NCBI RefSeq assembly: GCF_019635935.1
Contig: NZ_JAHBYN010000001.1
Location: 3,439,532 to 3,503,531, forward strand
DNA from: Parvibaculum sp.
GTDB taxonomy: Bacteria > Pseudomonadota > Alphaproteobacteria > Parvibaculales > Parvibaculaceae
DNA: 64,000 nucleotides
Direction of reading: 5' to 3'
Shown: positions 1 to 11,030 of the stretch, piece by piece
How positions within the stretch are numbered: position 1 is the first letter of the stretch
How the letters are laid out: every line of letters starts with the position of its first letter
Notes under the pieces: generated by a model
What the model saw: only the letters and a program-made list of their open reading frames with translations
Databases searched by the model: none
What the model was told of the DNA's origin: nothing
Made by a program: the position numbers and the translations under genes

Positions 1-912
1 GGAGCGCGCGGTACGCATCGAGAACGCCGCCGCGACCAGCACCATGGTGCAGAGCAGCGCGGGCGTGGCCAGAATCTGGTGGAAATGGAGTTTATAGCGC
101 CGCGCCGAAAAGCCGGCCGCTTCGGCGGTCTGGATGAAGTTCGGCAGGTCCCAGAACGAAATCGTATCGGGACGCGCGAAGCTCTCCTGAACCTGTTCTG
201 CCGTTAGCGACGTTTCCTGCTGATAGGTCTCGTAGTGGCGGGGTTGGTCGTTAGTGAGCAATACCCACACATCGTTTAGCGCCCAATGGCCGTCGCGAAG
301 CACGGCCTCGCGTGCGTCGATACGTCCGAGGAACGTATTGGCGTTGCCATAGAGAAATATCGTGACGTCGAAGAGCTCGACCCCCTGTTCGCTCATGCGC
401 AATGCGTGAACGACCGATTGGCCGGTCGAGTCGGCCTGACGCAGCCACAACCCGTTCGACGACAAGGCGAGGAAGTTCGTTCGCTGATCGATATATTTCG
501 CTTCGAACTGCCGAAACTGCGTTGCCAGTGTCGCGGAAAGCGGGTTGTAGACCGTCACGACGAACGAGCCGATGACGAAAGAAACGACGAGCGCCGGCGC
601 GATGAATTGCCAGACCGACACGCCGGCTGCCCGCGCCACAACCAGTTCGTTGTTGCGGCTCAGCCGCAGAAACGCCGCCATGCCGCCGAAGAGAAAGGCA
701 AACGGCAAGGTTTTGCCGCCGACTCTGGGCAGTTCCATCAGTGCCATTGATGCCAGGAGCCCGAACGTAACGCCCGGTTTGTTGGCGCCGCGGCGGAGCA
801 GTTCGACAAGCTCGATCGTGAAGATGAGGGTAAGAAAGACGGCGAATGTCAGCAGCACGACAAGCAGAAACTGCCGGCCCAGATAGTATGACAGTGTCCA
901 CGAGATATTCAT
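1..912 (-). CDS. lptG: LPS export system permease LptG (partial, C-terminus outside window)
   Basis: Inner-membrane permease of the LptB2FGC transporter, which extracts lipopolysaccharide from the inner membrane and passes it to the LptA bridge. The frame is open from an ATG at 912 to the window edge, 304 codons of a family usually near 360. The N-terminus has the usual first transmembrane segment (about residues 10-30), and a second and third hydrophobic block sit near residues 60-115, followed by the periplasmic beta-jellyroll region. Its ATG overlaps the TGA of lptF (ATGA, 909-912), so the two are translationally coupled. YjgP/YjgQ family membership is clear; the call as LptG rather than LptF rests on gene order. 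Confidence 0.9.
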   Translation of the reverse strand, partial: MNISWTLSYYLGRQFLLVVLLTFAVFLTLIFTIELVELLRRGANKPGVTFGLLASMALMELPRVGGKTLPFAFLFGGMAAFLRLSRNNELVVARAAGVSVWQFIAPALVVSFVIGSFVVTVYNPLSATLATQFRQFEAKYIDQRTNFLALSSNGLWLRQADSTGQSVVHALRMSEQGVELFDVTIFLYGNANTFLGRIDAREAVLRDGHWALNDVWVLLTNDQPRHYETYQQETSLTAEQVQESFARPDTISFWDLPNFIQTAEAAGFSARRYKLHFHQILATPALLCTMVLVAAAFSMRTARS

Positions 913-2066
913 GAGCGAGCCCCGCTGCCAGGAAGTCGCGGCAGTGGCAACCGTTGCAGGATCGGACCGAAGCGAACGCCGCCGACAATGGCGAGTGAGA
1001 TGGCGCATGCCGCGAGCGGCACGAGATACACCAGGGGCACGATACTGAGATCGTTCTTGGAGGTGTTGGCGAGCGCGAAACCCGCAACACGCAACACCAG
1101 CGCAGCACCCGCCGCCGCGGCCATGCGCATTGCATATCCGCGCCGATTGAACGGTGCCGGAAGCAACGCGGCAAGAGCTATCAGCGCCAATGCCATCGGG
1201 AATATCCCCTCGGCCAGCCGCTCATGGGCGTCGGCGAGAAGCTTGTTCCGGTGCGACTGGCCGTAGGTGTCGTCGGCAGACGGATTTACAAGTTCGTTGA
1301 AATAACGTTCACGCCCCTCATAGACCAGCGCCGGCTGGTTCTTCAGATAGGGCGAAAGGTCGAACGTGTATTTGTCGAAAAAAAGCAACGTAGCGGCGCC
1401 GCGTTCCTTGGCTTCGTCGCGCGACACGCGCTGGATATTGCCGTTGAACATCACCAGCAGCGGACCACGCGGTCCCTGCACCATGCTTCCCGTTTCGGCC
1501 ATGTAGGTGATGGGTTCGTTGGGATTGCGGCTGTCATGCACCAGAACGCCGTGCGTGGTGCCGTCCGGCGCCCGCTCTCTCACATAGACCGTCAGGCCGG
1601 TCGTCGGATTGGTGAAGGTGCCTTCGCGAATCATCGACGAAGTGACATCCGTGCGGATGTCGTAGATTCGGCTCTTGAGTTCCCGCATTCCGGCCGGAGC
1701 GATATAGACGCTGAAGGACAGTACGATGAACGACACGGCCATTGCGATTGCAAGGATCGGCTTGGCGACCGCCCAGAGGCTGACGCCAGCCGAAAACATC
1801 ACCACGATTTCGCTGTCGGCGATGAGTTTGTGCAGTGTGTAGAGCAGCGCGCAAAAGAGCGAAATCGGCAGCACGATGATGAGCGTGCTGGGCAGGGCGA
1901 GCGCGGTCAATTGAAAGAAGGCGACAAGCGTCTGGCCCTGCGTGATCATCACGTCGAGCATGCGCAGCGCCTGCGTCAGCCAGATGATGCCGGTCAGCAC
2001 CACGGTCGCCACGACGAAGGGCCCGAGCGCCTGAACGAATATATAGCGTGACAAACCCTTCAACAT
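909..2066 (-). CDS. lptF: LPS export system permease LptF
   Basis: Partner permease of LptG in lipopolysaccharide export. The 385-residue product has a YjgP/YjgQ layout: about three N-terminal transmembrane segments (residues 10-110), a periplasmic domain (about 120-265), and three C-terminal segments (about 285-370). I chose the ATG at 2066 (sequence MLKGLSRYIF), which fits the family N-terminus; a TTG at 2102 would add 12 residues of no family resemblance. The gene is divergent from pepA, a common arrangement in Proteobacteria, with a 266-bp region between them, and its stop overlaps the lptG start. Confidence 0.93.
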   Translation of the reverse strand: MLKGLSRYIFVQALGPFVVATVVLTGIIWLTQALRMLDVMITQGQTLVAFFQLTALALPSTLIIVLPISLFCALLYTLHKLIADSEIVVMFSAGVSLWAVAKPILAIAMAVSFIVLSFSVYIAPAGMRELKSRIYDIRTDVTSSMIREGTFTNPTTGLTVYVRERAPDGTTHGVLVHDSRNPNEPITYMAETGSMVQGPRGPLLVMFNGNIQRVSRDEAKERGAATLLFFDKYTFDLSPYLKNQPALVYEGRERYFNELVNPSADDTYGQSHRNKLLADAHERLAEGIFPMALALIALAALLPAPFNRRGYAMRMAAAAGAALVLRVAGFALANTSKNDLSIVPLVYLVPLAACAISLAIVGGVRFGPILQRLPLPRLPGSGARS

Positions 2067-2332
2067 GAGCCCGGCCCCCGACCGGAAATCCGATATTCGC
2101 AAGGACGGGACCGCTCCCGGCGGCTTCCGTCCGCGATTGCCGACGATGGCTTTCCCTTGCCGCCGATTCAGCTAGGATGTACGGCAATTTGTCGGGTTCT
2201 ATTGAGAGAAATGGTTATCCCATTTCGGCTGGGGGGAAAAGGCGTTAGAGGCTTTTTCCGATCCGTTGACCGGCCGAATCGGTGACATGCGGGCCCGAAT
2301 CCGGACTTAGAGTTAATCAGAAGAGGCCATCG
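2067..2332. promoter_or_regulatory. Divergent promoter region between lptF and pepA
   Basis: This gene-free 266-bp stretch must hold the start signals of both lptF-lptG and pepA-holC. A GGAAAAGGC half and a GCTTTTTCC half at 2235-2259 form a 9-bp hairpin with a 7-base loop in the pepA leader; it has no U-tract, so its role is unknown. AGAAGAGG at 2319-2326 is the pepA ribosome binding site. Confidence 0.45.
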
Positions 2333-3826
<1,494 letters not shown>

Positions 3827-3844
3827 CAGTTCGGTGGCAGTACG

Positions 3845-4294
3845 ATGACAGAGGTGCTGTTTTACCATCTGCAGAACGCGCCGCTGGAGCGTGTATTGCC
3901 GCAATTGCTGGAGCGTTCGCTGGAGCGCGGCTGGCAGGCGGTGGTCCGCGCCGGTGGCGCCGAGCGGCTCGAAGCGCTCAACAATGCACTCTGGACCTAT
4001 AGCGACGACAGCTTCCTGCCGCATGGCAGCCGCGACGATGGCCCCCCCGAGACAACGCCGATTTTCCTGACGACCGGGGACGAAAATCCCAATGGCGCCA
4101 AGGTGTTGTTCCTGGTCGACGGCGCTGCGCCCGGCCCGCTTGACGGTTATGAGCGTTGCGTTCTGATGTTCGACGGTCGCGACGACCTGGCGGTTGGCGC
4201 GGCGCGCGAACACTGGAAGGTATTGAAGGCCGAAGGTCACGATGCGACCTATTGGCAACAGAACGATGCCGGAAAGTGGGAGAAGAGAGCCTGA
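3845..4294 (+). CDS. holC: DNA polymerase III subunit chi
   Basis: Chi links the clamp loader to single-stranded DNA-binding protein during replication. The 149-residue length and the opening MTEVLFYHLQ match the family, and the pepA-holC order is conserved in Proteobacteria. Chi proteins are weakly conserved, so the call rests on length, N-terminal pattern and neighbourhood together. It starts 18 bp after pepA and is probably co-transcribed with it. Confidence 0.9.
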   Translation: MTEVLFYHLQNAPLERVLPQLLERSLERGWQAVVRAGGAERLEALNNALWTYSDDSFLPHGSRDDGPPETTPIFLTTGDENPNGAKVLFLVDGAAPGPLDGYERCVLMFDGRDDLAVGAAREHWKVLKAEGHDATYWQQNDAGKWEKRA

Positions 4295-4386
4295 GCCTCG
4301 ACCGCCGAAAGTCTCTCGACGATTGATCGGCCATCGAGCCGGGCTCATAGTCCACGACGAGTTTCAGGGGATGGGGAGGAAGTGTC

Positions 4387-5310
4387 ATGCCGGTCTGGTT
4401 GCGCCGCACACTGATTAGTCTGGGCGTGCTCGCCGTGGTCGCGGGCGGCGCCTATTATTGGCTCATTGTCGAAAGCCGCATGCCCTCGGACGCGGCATTC
4501 GCGCTCGATATCGGCGAGATTCGCCGCATGGTCGCCGCGACGCCGGGCGACAAGCCGGCATCGGTCGAGGTCGAACGCGTCGGCGCGTTTCAGTTTCCGG
4601 CAACGGCGATTGTTGCGGGCGATGGCTGGGGCTCGCGCGATATGCCGGTCTTTTCCTTCCGTCTCGTATATCCCGACACGAGCATCATCGTCGATACGGC
4701 GCTGAACGAAGAGCTGGGGCAGGGAAATCTGGTCTCTTTTGACGCCGATGCCTATGCGCGAATGGAGGCGGCAATGACATCGGCGTCGCTGATCGTCATC
4801 ACGCATGAGCATATGGATCACATTGGCGGACTGACGGCTCATCCGGATCTGGAAGCGGTGCTCCCTTCGACGAAACTTACCCGTGAGCAGGTCGAAAATC
4901 CCGCCCGCAGCGTGCCGGCGCGCTTCCCGGACGGTGCACTCGATGGCTACCAGCCGCTCGAATACGAGCAATATCGTGTGGTCGCGCCTGGCGTTGCGTT
5001 GATCAAGGCGCCGGGCCACACGCCGGGCAGTCAGATGGTCTATGTGCAGAAGGCGAACGGCGAGGAGCTACTCCTGATCGGCGACGTCGCCTGGCACTTT
5101 CGCAACATCGAACTGCTGCGCGAACGCGCCCGACTGGTCACGCAGTTCTACCTGAACGAAGATCGGACCGCGGTCTTCGGCCAGCTCGCCGCATTGTTCC
5201 GGCTGAACCAGGCGGAACCTGACATTGCCATCGTACCGGGTCACGATGCGGGGGTCGTGGACGGCCTGTTGGAGGCAGGTATTCTGACGCTCGGCTTCTC
5301 GGTCGAATAG
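4387..5310 (+). CDS. Membrane-anchored metallo-beta-lactamase-fold hydrolase
   Basis: A 307-residue protein with one N-terminal hydrophobic segment (about 8-28) followed by a metallo-beta-lactamase domain. The metal ligands are visible: H140, H142, D144 and H145 in a THEHMDH motif, H211 in GHTPGS, D233 in GDVAWH and H286 in PGHD. This is a complete binuclear zinc site, so it should be an active hydrolase, and the anchor suggests it acts at the periplasmic face. The substrate cannot be read from the sequence. The phosphodiesterase gene starts 26 bp downstream, which suggests co-expression. Confidence 0.85.
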   Translation: MPVWLRRTLISLGVLAVVAGGAYYWLIVESRMPSDAAFALDIGEIRRMVAATPGDKPASVEVERVGAFQFPATAIVAGDGWGSRDMPVFSFRLVYPDTSIIVDTALNEELGQGNLVSFDADAYARMEAAMTSASLIVITHEHMDHIGGLTAHPDLEAVLPSTKLTREQVENPARSVPARFPDGALDGYQPLEYEQYRVVAPGVALIKAPGHTPGSQMVYVQKANGEELLLIGDVAWHFRNIELLRERARLVTQFYLNEDRTAVFGQLAALFRLNQAEPDIAIVPGHDAGVVDGLLEAGILTLGFSVE

Positions 5311-5336
5311 GTGGCGCGGCCGGGCGGGGAGATACA

Positions 5337-6599
5337 ATGTTCCGAAAGGCGCAATGCTGGCTGATCGCGGCGCTCGCCTGCGTTGCGATTGATGGTGGGC
5401 CGGCTTCGGCGAGCACGGCGGATCGAACGGTCGTCGTTGCGCTTTTCGACGGTTTTGCGCCCGCGATGGTGAAGTCGACCGACACGCCGAATCTCGACCG
5501 GATGCAGGCCGAGGGCGCCTGGTCGCACCGGCTGGCGCCGGTTTTTCCATCCGTGTCGCTGACCAATCATGTGAGTTTCACCACCGGCTGCTGGCCCGCG
5601 GGCCACGGCATTCTCTCCAATATCTTTTTCGATCCGAAACGCGGCCGCTTCGATCACAGCTACGACGCCGACTGGCGGACCGGCTGCGAAACCATGTGGG
5701 AGGCGGCGGAGCGGCAAGGCGTTGTGGCGGCGGCCTTGCAGATCGCCGGTCGCGGCTCGGGCACCAGAGGCAAGCTTGCAACGCATGCGAACTGGCCGAG
5801 ACCGCACATGACCGACGATCAGGTTGTCGAACGGGCGATCGAACTTCTGTCGATGAAAGGCGCCGATCGCCCGCGATTGATCGCGCTCTATTTCACGGGA
5901 CCCGACGGCACGGCACATCGGACGGGCACACTATCCGCCAATACGCTGACAGTCGTACGCCGGAGCGACGCAATCGTCGGTAAGCTGATGAAAGCAATCC
6001 GTGCATTGCCGCGCGAACGCGAGGCGACGCTCATCGTCGGCACCGATCACGGCATGATGGATGTCGGGCCGCTGATCAACATTGCCCGCATCATGAACAA
6101 GCACGAAATCAAGGGCAGGGTCGCCGCAGCCGGGGCAAGCGCCTATATTTACCTCAACAAGAACGAGGATGCTGCCCGTGTCGAGCGGGTCTTGAAGGGA
6201 TACGGCTCTGCCTTCGACGTTTACCGCAGGGGATCGCATCCGGCTTTTGCGAAGCTCGGCACGGGGCCGCGCACAGGCGACCTCTTGCTGGTTGCAAAAG
6301 CGCCGCACTGGATCGAGGGACCGGAAGTATTTCCCGACTACGCCCATATGCTCGGCGTCACGACCGTGTGGCCGGAAATTTTCACGCCACCCGTGAGCGT
6401 GCAACGCGCGGCACATGGCTACGATCCCGCCACAGTGACGCAGATGCACGGCATCTTCTATGCCTGGGGTTCAGGCGTCGCGAAAGGCAAGCGGTTCGGC
6501 CGCATCGACATTGTCGACGTCCATCCGACCGTCATGGCGTTGCTCGGTCTGAAGCCCGGAAAGGGCGCCCAAGGCAAGGCGCTCGCGCTCGGCCGCTAG
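5337..6599 (+). CDS. Exported alkaline phosphatase / nucleotide pyrophosphatase-phosphodiesterase family enzyme
   Basis: A 420-residue protein with a Sec signal peptide (cleavage near residue 24, after PASA). The rest is the type I phosphodiesterase / nucleotide pyrophosphatase fold: metal ligand D39 in LFDGF, the nucleophile region PSVSLTNH (71-78), D190 and H194 in PDGTAH, and D237-H238 in TDHGMMD. By alignment with NPP enzymes the nucleophile is S74 where they usually have Thr. It probably hydrolyses phosphodiesters or pyrophosphates in the periplasm. Its TAG overlaps the convergent ABC-F stop by four bases. Confidence 0.85.
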   Translation: MFRKAQCWLIAALACVAIDGGPASASTADRTVVVALFDGFAPAMVKSTDTPNLDRMQAEGAWSHRLAPVFPSVSLTNHVSFTTGCWPAGHGILSNIFFDPKRGRFDHSYDADWRTGCETMWEAAERQGVVAAALQIAGRGSGTRGKLATHANWPRPHMTDDQVVERAIELLSMKGADRPRLIALYFTGPDGTAHRTGTLSANTLTVVRRSDAIVGKLMKAIRALPREREATLIVGTDHGMMDVGPLINIARIMNKHEIKGRVAAAGASAYIYLNKNEDAARVERVLKGYGSAFDVYRRGSHPAFAKLGTGPRTGDLLLVAKAPHWIEGPEVFPDYAHMLGVTTVWPEIFTPPVSVQRAAHGYDPATVTQMHGIFYAWGSGVAKGKRFGRIDIVDVHPTVMALLGLKPGKGAQGKALALGR

Positions 6600-8515
6600 T
6601 CGGCTGCCGCCATCGCCTCTTCGTAACTCGTGCTCGCTTCGAGCCACAGCTCTTCGGCCCGTGCCCGCGCTCTCAATGCTTCGGCGCGATCCTTTGACGC
6701 CGCGCTCACCGCCGCCGGATCGGCTGTAACGGCCGGGTCGGTAAGTCTGGCGTCCAGCGCATCGATGATCTTCTGGATGCGCGCAATCTCCTGTTCGGCG
6801 GCTTGTGCCTTTTTCTTGAGCGGCGCCATCTGTTCGCGCTTTTGCGCGGCGAGGCGGCGCGCTTCGCGCTTGTCGTTGGACGGACGAGGGGCGGGCGGCG
6901 GCGCATCGGCACCGGCATTGTCCTCGGCCACGAGCGGCCGTACGCGCCGCGCCGGGTCGAGCAACCACTTCCGATAATCGTCGAGATCGCCGTCATAGGG
7001 CGCAACCGTACCGTCCGCGACAAGCCACAACCGGTCGGCGCAGGTCTCGACCAGATGCCGGTCATGCGAAATCAGAATGAAAGCGCCGTCATACTCGTTG
7101 ATCGCCATCACGAGGGCCTCGCGGCTGTCGACGTCGAGATGGTTGGTCGGTTCGTCGAGAATGATCATGTGCGGCTTGTGGAAGGTGGCGATGGCAAAGA
7201 GCAGACGCGCCTTCTCGCCGCCCGACAGTTTCTCGACCCGCGTATCCGCCTTGTCGGCGCCGAAGCCGTAGGAGCCGGCGCGGGCGCGCACCTGTGCGAT
7301 CGTCGCATCCGGCATCAGCTCGCGGAAATGCTCGTAAGGCGTGTCGCCCATGTTGAGTTCGTCGAGCTGGTGCTGCGCGAAATAGGCGATACGAAGCTTC
7401 TTCGATGCATATTTGTGGCCGGCATCGACACGCAAGCGGTCGCAAAGCAGCTTGGCGAAGGTCGACTTGCCGTTGCCGTTGGCGCCGAGCAGCGCAATCC
7501 GGTCGTCCTGGTCGATGCGCAGATCGAGCCCGCGCAGCACCGGCTTGCCCGGCTCATAACCGACCGATGCGTGTTCGAGGCGGATGATCGGCGAGGCGAG
7601 CGGCTTTTCCGGCACCGGAAAATGGAACGGCAGCACACGCTCGTTCATGATGTCGGCGATCGGTTCCATCTTGGCGAGCGCCTTCATGCGGCTCTGCGCC
7701 TGACGGGCCTTGGAGGCTTTCGCCTTGAAGCGCTCGATAAAGCTTTCCATGTGGCGGCGCTGGTCGTCCTGCTTCTTCTTCATCGACATCTGAAGCATCA
7801 GCCGTTCGCGCCGTGTGCGGTCGAAGCGATCGTAATTGCCGCTGTAATAGGTGAGCTTCTTGTGTTCGAGATGCAGAATGCCGTCGGCGACATTGTTGAG
7901 AAGGTCGCGGTCATGGCTGACGATCAGCACGGTGTAGGGATAAGAGCGCAGATAGTCCTCGAGCCAGATCGTGCCTTCGAGATCGAGATAGTTGGTCGGT
8001 TCGTCGAGCAGCAGCAGGTCGGGCTCCGAAAAGAGCACGGCGGCGAGCGCCACGCGCATCCGCCAGCCGCCGGAAAAATCCGAGCAGGGCCGCGCCTGCG
8101 CCGCCTCGTCGAAACCGAGACCGGCAAGGATTGTCGCCGCCTTGGCCGGCGACGCATGGGCGCCCATGTCGGCAAGCCGCGTGTGAATGTCGGCGATCCG
8201 ATGCGGGTCGGTCGCGGTCTCCGCCTCGGCGAGCAGCGAGGTGCGTTCCTTGTCGGCGGCAAGCACCGTGTCGAGCAGGGTGATCGGCCCGGACGGCGCC
8301 TCCTGCGTCACCATGCCGACACGCCAGGATTTGGGCCACGAGATCGACCCCGATTCGGGCGTCAGCTCGCCGGTGATGATCCTGAGCAGCGTCGATTTGC
8401 CGGTGCCGTTGCGGCCGACAAAGCCCGTCCGTGTCCCCGGCGGCAGCGCCGCGGTGACCCGTTCGAGGAGCAGCCGCCCCTCCATCCGGAATGTGAGATC
8501 GTTGATATGCAACAT
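6596..8515 (-). CDS. ABC-F family ATP-binding protein
   Basis: A soluble twin-ATPase of the ABC-F class, whose characterised members act on the ribosome (Uup, EttA, YbiT, YheS) rather than in transport. The 639-residue product has two ABC domains: Walker A GRNGTGKST and GANGNGKST, signatures FSGGW and LSGGE, Walker B followed by DEPTNYLD and DEPTNHLD. A basic linker between them (about 230-310) is the P-site tRNA-interacting element of the class, and the C-terminal 100 residues form a charged coiled coil as in Uup/YheS. The ATG at 8515 (MLHINDLTF) is chosen over an upstream GTG. Divergent from ndk. Confidence 0.92.
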   Translation of the reverse strand: MLHINDLTFRMEGRLLLERVTAALPPGTRTGFVGRNGTGKSTLLRIITGELTPESGSISWPKSWRVGMVTQEAPSGPITLLDTVLAADKERTSLLAEAETATDPHRIADIHTRLADMGAHASPAKAATILAGLGFDEAAQARPCSDFSGGWRMRVALAAVLFSEPDLLLLDEPTNYLDLEGTIWLEDYLRSYPYTVLIVSHDRDLLNNVADGILHLEHKKLTYYSGNYDRFDRTRRERLMLQMSMKKKQDDQRRHMESFIERFKAKASKARQAQSRMKALAKMEPIADIMNERVLPFHFPVPEKPLASPIIRLEHASVGYEPGKPVLRGLDLRIDQDDRIALLGANGNGKSTFAKLLCDRLRVDAGHKYASKKLRIAYFAQHQLDELNMGDTPYEHFRELMPDATIAQVRARAGSYGFGADKADTRVEKLSGGEKARLLFAIATFHKPHMIILDEPTNHLDVDSREALVMAINEYDGAFILISHDRHLVETCADRLWLVADGTVAPYDGDLDDYRKWLLDPARRVRPLVAEDNAGADAPPPAPRPSNDKREARRLAAQKREQMAPLKKKAQAAEQEIARIQKIIDALDARLTDPAVTADPAAVSAASKDRAEALRARARAEELWLEASTSYEEAMAAAD

Positions 8516-8631
8516 GATGGCCGGGCTTTTAGCATCGGGAAAGCCCGCCGTCACCCGCCGGGTTGCCGCCGTCTCCCGGCCCGGCTATAACCCGCGCCAA
8601 ATCCACCAGACCCCACGAAGGAAGCAGCGGT

Positions 8632-9054
8632 ATGGCCCTCGAACGGACCTTCTCGATCATCAAGCCGGACGCAACCCGGCGCAATCTCACCGGCAAGATC
8701 ATCGACCGCTTCGAAAGCGCGGGCCTCCGCGTCGTCGCCTCGAAGCGCATCCACATGACGAAAGCGCAGGCCGAAGGCTTCTACGCGGTCCACAAGGAGC
8801 GGCCCTTCTTCAACGATCTGGTCGCCTTCATGATTTCGGGCCCGGTCGTCGTCCAGGTGCTGGAAGGCGAAAACGCCATCGCGAAGAACCGCGAAGTGAT
8901 GGGCGCGACCAACCCGGCCAATGCCGATGCCGGCACGATCCGCAAGGATTTCGCCGAGTCGATCGAGGCCAACTCGGTCCACGGCTCCGACGCCCCGGAA
9001 ACGGCGGCCGAGGAAATCAAATACTTCTTCAAGGACGAAGAAATCGTCGGCTGA
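8632..9054 (+). CDS. ndk: Nucleoside diphosphate kinase
   Basis: Transfers the gamma phosphate between nucleoside triphosphates and diphosphates through a phosphohistidine. The 140-residue product is full length; the active-site motif NSVHGSDA contains the phosphorylated His, and [10 protein letters not shown] is the family N-terminus. GAAGGAAG upstream supports the ATG at 8632. A rho-independent terminator follows at 9076. Confidence 0.98.
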   Translation: MALERTFSIIKPDATRRNLTGKIIDRFESAGLRVVASKRIHMTKAQAEGFYAVHKERPFFNDLVAFMISGPVVVQVLEGENAIAKNREVMGATNPANADAGTIRKDFAESIEANSVHGSDAPETAAEEIKYFFKDEEIVG

Positions 9055-9075
9055 TTTGATTGGTCGCTGAATTTG

Positions 9076-9107
9076 AAAAACCCCGCCCTCAAACGGCGGG
9101 GTTTTTT
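9076..9107. terminator. Bidirectional rho-independent terminator between ndk and purN
   Basis: A 7-bp CCCCGCC/GGCGGGG stem (9081-9087 with 9095-9101) is flanked by five As and six Ts, so it can end both ndk on the plus strand and purN on the minus strand. Confidence 0.92.
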
Positions 9108-9114
9108 GTTGCCG

Positions 9115-9759
9115 TCAGATCGCCGGCACGAACAGCGGCGCCGCTTCCGTTCCGTCCGCCTCCAGCAGCGCGACCTGCTCGCCCACCACGCGGGCGCGGC
9201 CTTCGACCACGAGCTTCAGCGCCAGCGGATAGAGCTTGTGCTCGGCTTCGAGCACGCGCGCGGCAAGCGTTTCGGGCGTGTCGCCGGACAGCACAGGTAC
9301 GGCGGCTTGCGCGACGATCGGGCCCTCGTCCATTTCCGGCCGCACGAAATGCACGGTGCAACCGGTAATGCGGACACCGGCGTCGAGCGCGCGCTGATGC
9401 ACATGCAGCCCCTTGAAGGCGGGTAGCAGCGACGGGTGGATGTTGAGTTGCCGGTCGCGCCATTTCTCGACAAAACCGTCGGAGAGAATGCGCATGAAGC
9501 CTGCGTTGCAGATCAGCTCGACGCCCGCCGCGCGCAACGCCCGGTCGAGCTCGGCGTCGAATGTCTCGCGGCTGGCGAAGTCCTGGTGGTCGACGACGAG
9601 TGTCGGAATGCCGGCGGCGGCGGCAACCTGAAGCCCTTCCGCCTTGGGACGATTGGAAATGACAAGCGCGATCTGTCCGCGAAAGCCGGGTTCGGCGCAC
9701 GCCTCGATCAATGCGGCAAGATTGGATCCCCGCCCTGAAATGAGAACGCCGATCTTCAC
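9115..9759 (-). CDS. purN: Phosphoribosylglycinamide formyltransferase
   Basis: Formylates GAR with 10-formyl-tetrahydrofolate in purine synthesis. The 214-residue product has the N-terminal phosphate loop ISGRGSNL, the catalytic [10 protein letters not shown] with its Asn and His, and the later catalytic Asp in MDEGP. The start is a GTG at 9759 (MKIGVLISG) that overlaps the purM stop as GTGA (9756-9759), so translation is coupled to purM. Confidence 0.97.
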   Translation of the reverse strand: MKIGVLISGRGSNLAALIEACAEPGFRGQIALVISNRPKAEGLQVAAAAGIPTLVVDHQDFASRETFDAELDRALRAAGVELICNAGFMRILSDGFVEKWRDRQLNIHPSLLPAFKGLHVHQRALDAGVRITGCTVHFVRPEMDEGPIVAQAAVPVLSGDTPETLAARVLEAEHKLYPLALKLVVEGRARVVGEQVALLEADGTEAAPLFVPAI

Positions 9760-10847
9760 CGCTTCGAGCCCAATGCGCCGTTGACGACGACGCGCGCGCC
9801 GTCCGCGCCCTGCTTGCGCAGACGGCCGATCCGCATCACGGTTTCGCCCGCTTCCGCGAGCGCATCGGCGACTTCGAGCGACTGGTCCTCGCGTACGACG
9901 ACGATCATGCCGATGCCGCAATTGAAGGTGCGGCCCATTTCGGTGTCGTCGATGCCGCCAAGGTCCATCAGCCAGCGGAATACCGGCGGCATCGCCCATG
10001 ATGTGCCGTCGATTTCGGCGGCAAGCCCGTCCGGCAGAACGCGCGGAATGTTTTCGACAAAGCCGCCGCCGGTGATATGCGCCAGCGCCTTGATCGCGCC
10101 GGTTTCGCGGATCGCCTTCAAGACGCTCTTCACATAGATGCGCGTTGGCGTCAGCAGCACTTCGCCGATGCTGGCGCCGCCGCCGCCGGGAAAGGGCGCC
10201 GAATAAGAGATGCGGTTGTCCTCGACGACCCGGCGCACCAGCGAAAAACCGTTGGAGTGGAAGCCCGAGGAGGCGAGCCCCAGCAGCACATCGCCCTCGG
10301 CGACATCGCCGCGCGGCAGCACGCCGTCGCGTTCGACCGCGCCGACCGCGAAACCCGCGAGGTCGTAATCGTCCTTGGCATACATACCCGGCATCTCGGC
10401 CGTCTCGCCGCCGATCAGCGCGCAGCCCGCCTGCCGGCAACCTTCGGCGATGCCGGCGATCACCTCGCGCGCCACATCGACATGCAGCTTGCCGGTGGCG
10501 TAGTAGTCGAGGAAGAACAGCGGCTCGGCCCCTTGCACCACAAGATCATTGACCGACATGGCAACGAGATCGATGCCGACCGTGTCGTGGATGTTGGCGT
10601 CGATGGCGACACGGAGCTTGGTGCCGACGCCGTCATTCGCGGCGACCAGCACCGGATCCTTGAAGCCGCAGGCCGCAAGGTCGAAGAGCCCGCCGAAGCC
10701 CCCCAGCGCCGCGTCGGAGCCGGTGCGCCGGGTCGAGGCCGCCAGCGGCCCGATGGCGCGCACCAGCTCATTGCCCGCGTCGATGTCCACGCCCGCCTCC
10801 GCATAGGTGTAGCGGTTGGGGCGGTCCTTCGGGGGGGTGGGGGCCAT
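9756..10847 (-). CDS. purM: Phosphoribosylformylglycinamidine cyclo-ligase (AIR synthetase)
   Basis: ATP-dependent ring closure of FGAM to AIR, the fifth step of purine synthesis. The 363-residue product is full length and shows the family blocks [12 protein letters not shown] near the N-terminus, NDGVGTKL for phosphate binding and the glycine-rich [14 protein letters not shown]. It is the first gene of the purM-purN pair and is divergent from the DUF2066 gene across 183 bp. Confidence 0.97.
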   Translation of the reverse strand: MAPTPPKDRPNRYTYAEAGVDIDAGNELVRAIGPLAASTRRTGSDAALGGFGGLFDLAACGFKDPVLVAANDGVGTKLRVAIDANIHDTVGIDLVAMSVNDLVVQGAEPLFFLDYYATGKLHVDVAREVIAGIAEGCRQAGCALIGGETAEMPGMYAKDDYDLAGFAVGAVERDGVLPRGDVAEGDVLLGLASSGFHSNGFSLVRRVVEDNRISYSAPFPGGGGASIGEVLLTPTRIYVKSVLKAIRETGAIKALAHITGGGFVENIPRVLPDGLAAEIDGTSWAMPPVFRWLMDLGGIDDTEMGRTFNCGIGMIVVVREDQSLEVADALAEAGETVMRIGRLRKQGADGARVVVNGALGSKR

Positions 10848-11030
10848 CGCTGCGGTTTCCGGGACTCAAATGGGAGAAAGAGCGCACAAATCACCCGAAA
10901 TCGTCCTCCGGCGCAAGAGAAAGGCTAAAAATCCCGGTGCCCCGCCTTCGCGCGCTCCCGGCGGTGATATAGTGTCCGGCGAGGCGCGCGCCACCGCCGC
11001 CGAATATCGTGACGGATCAAGGGCCTATCG

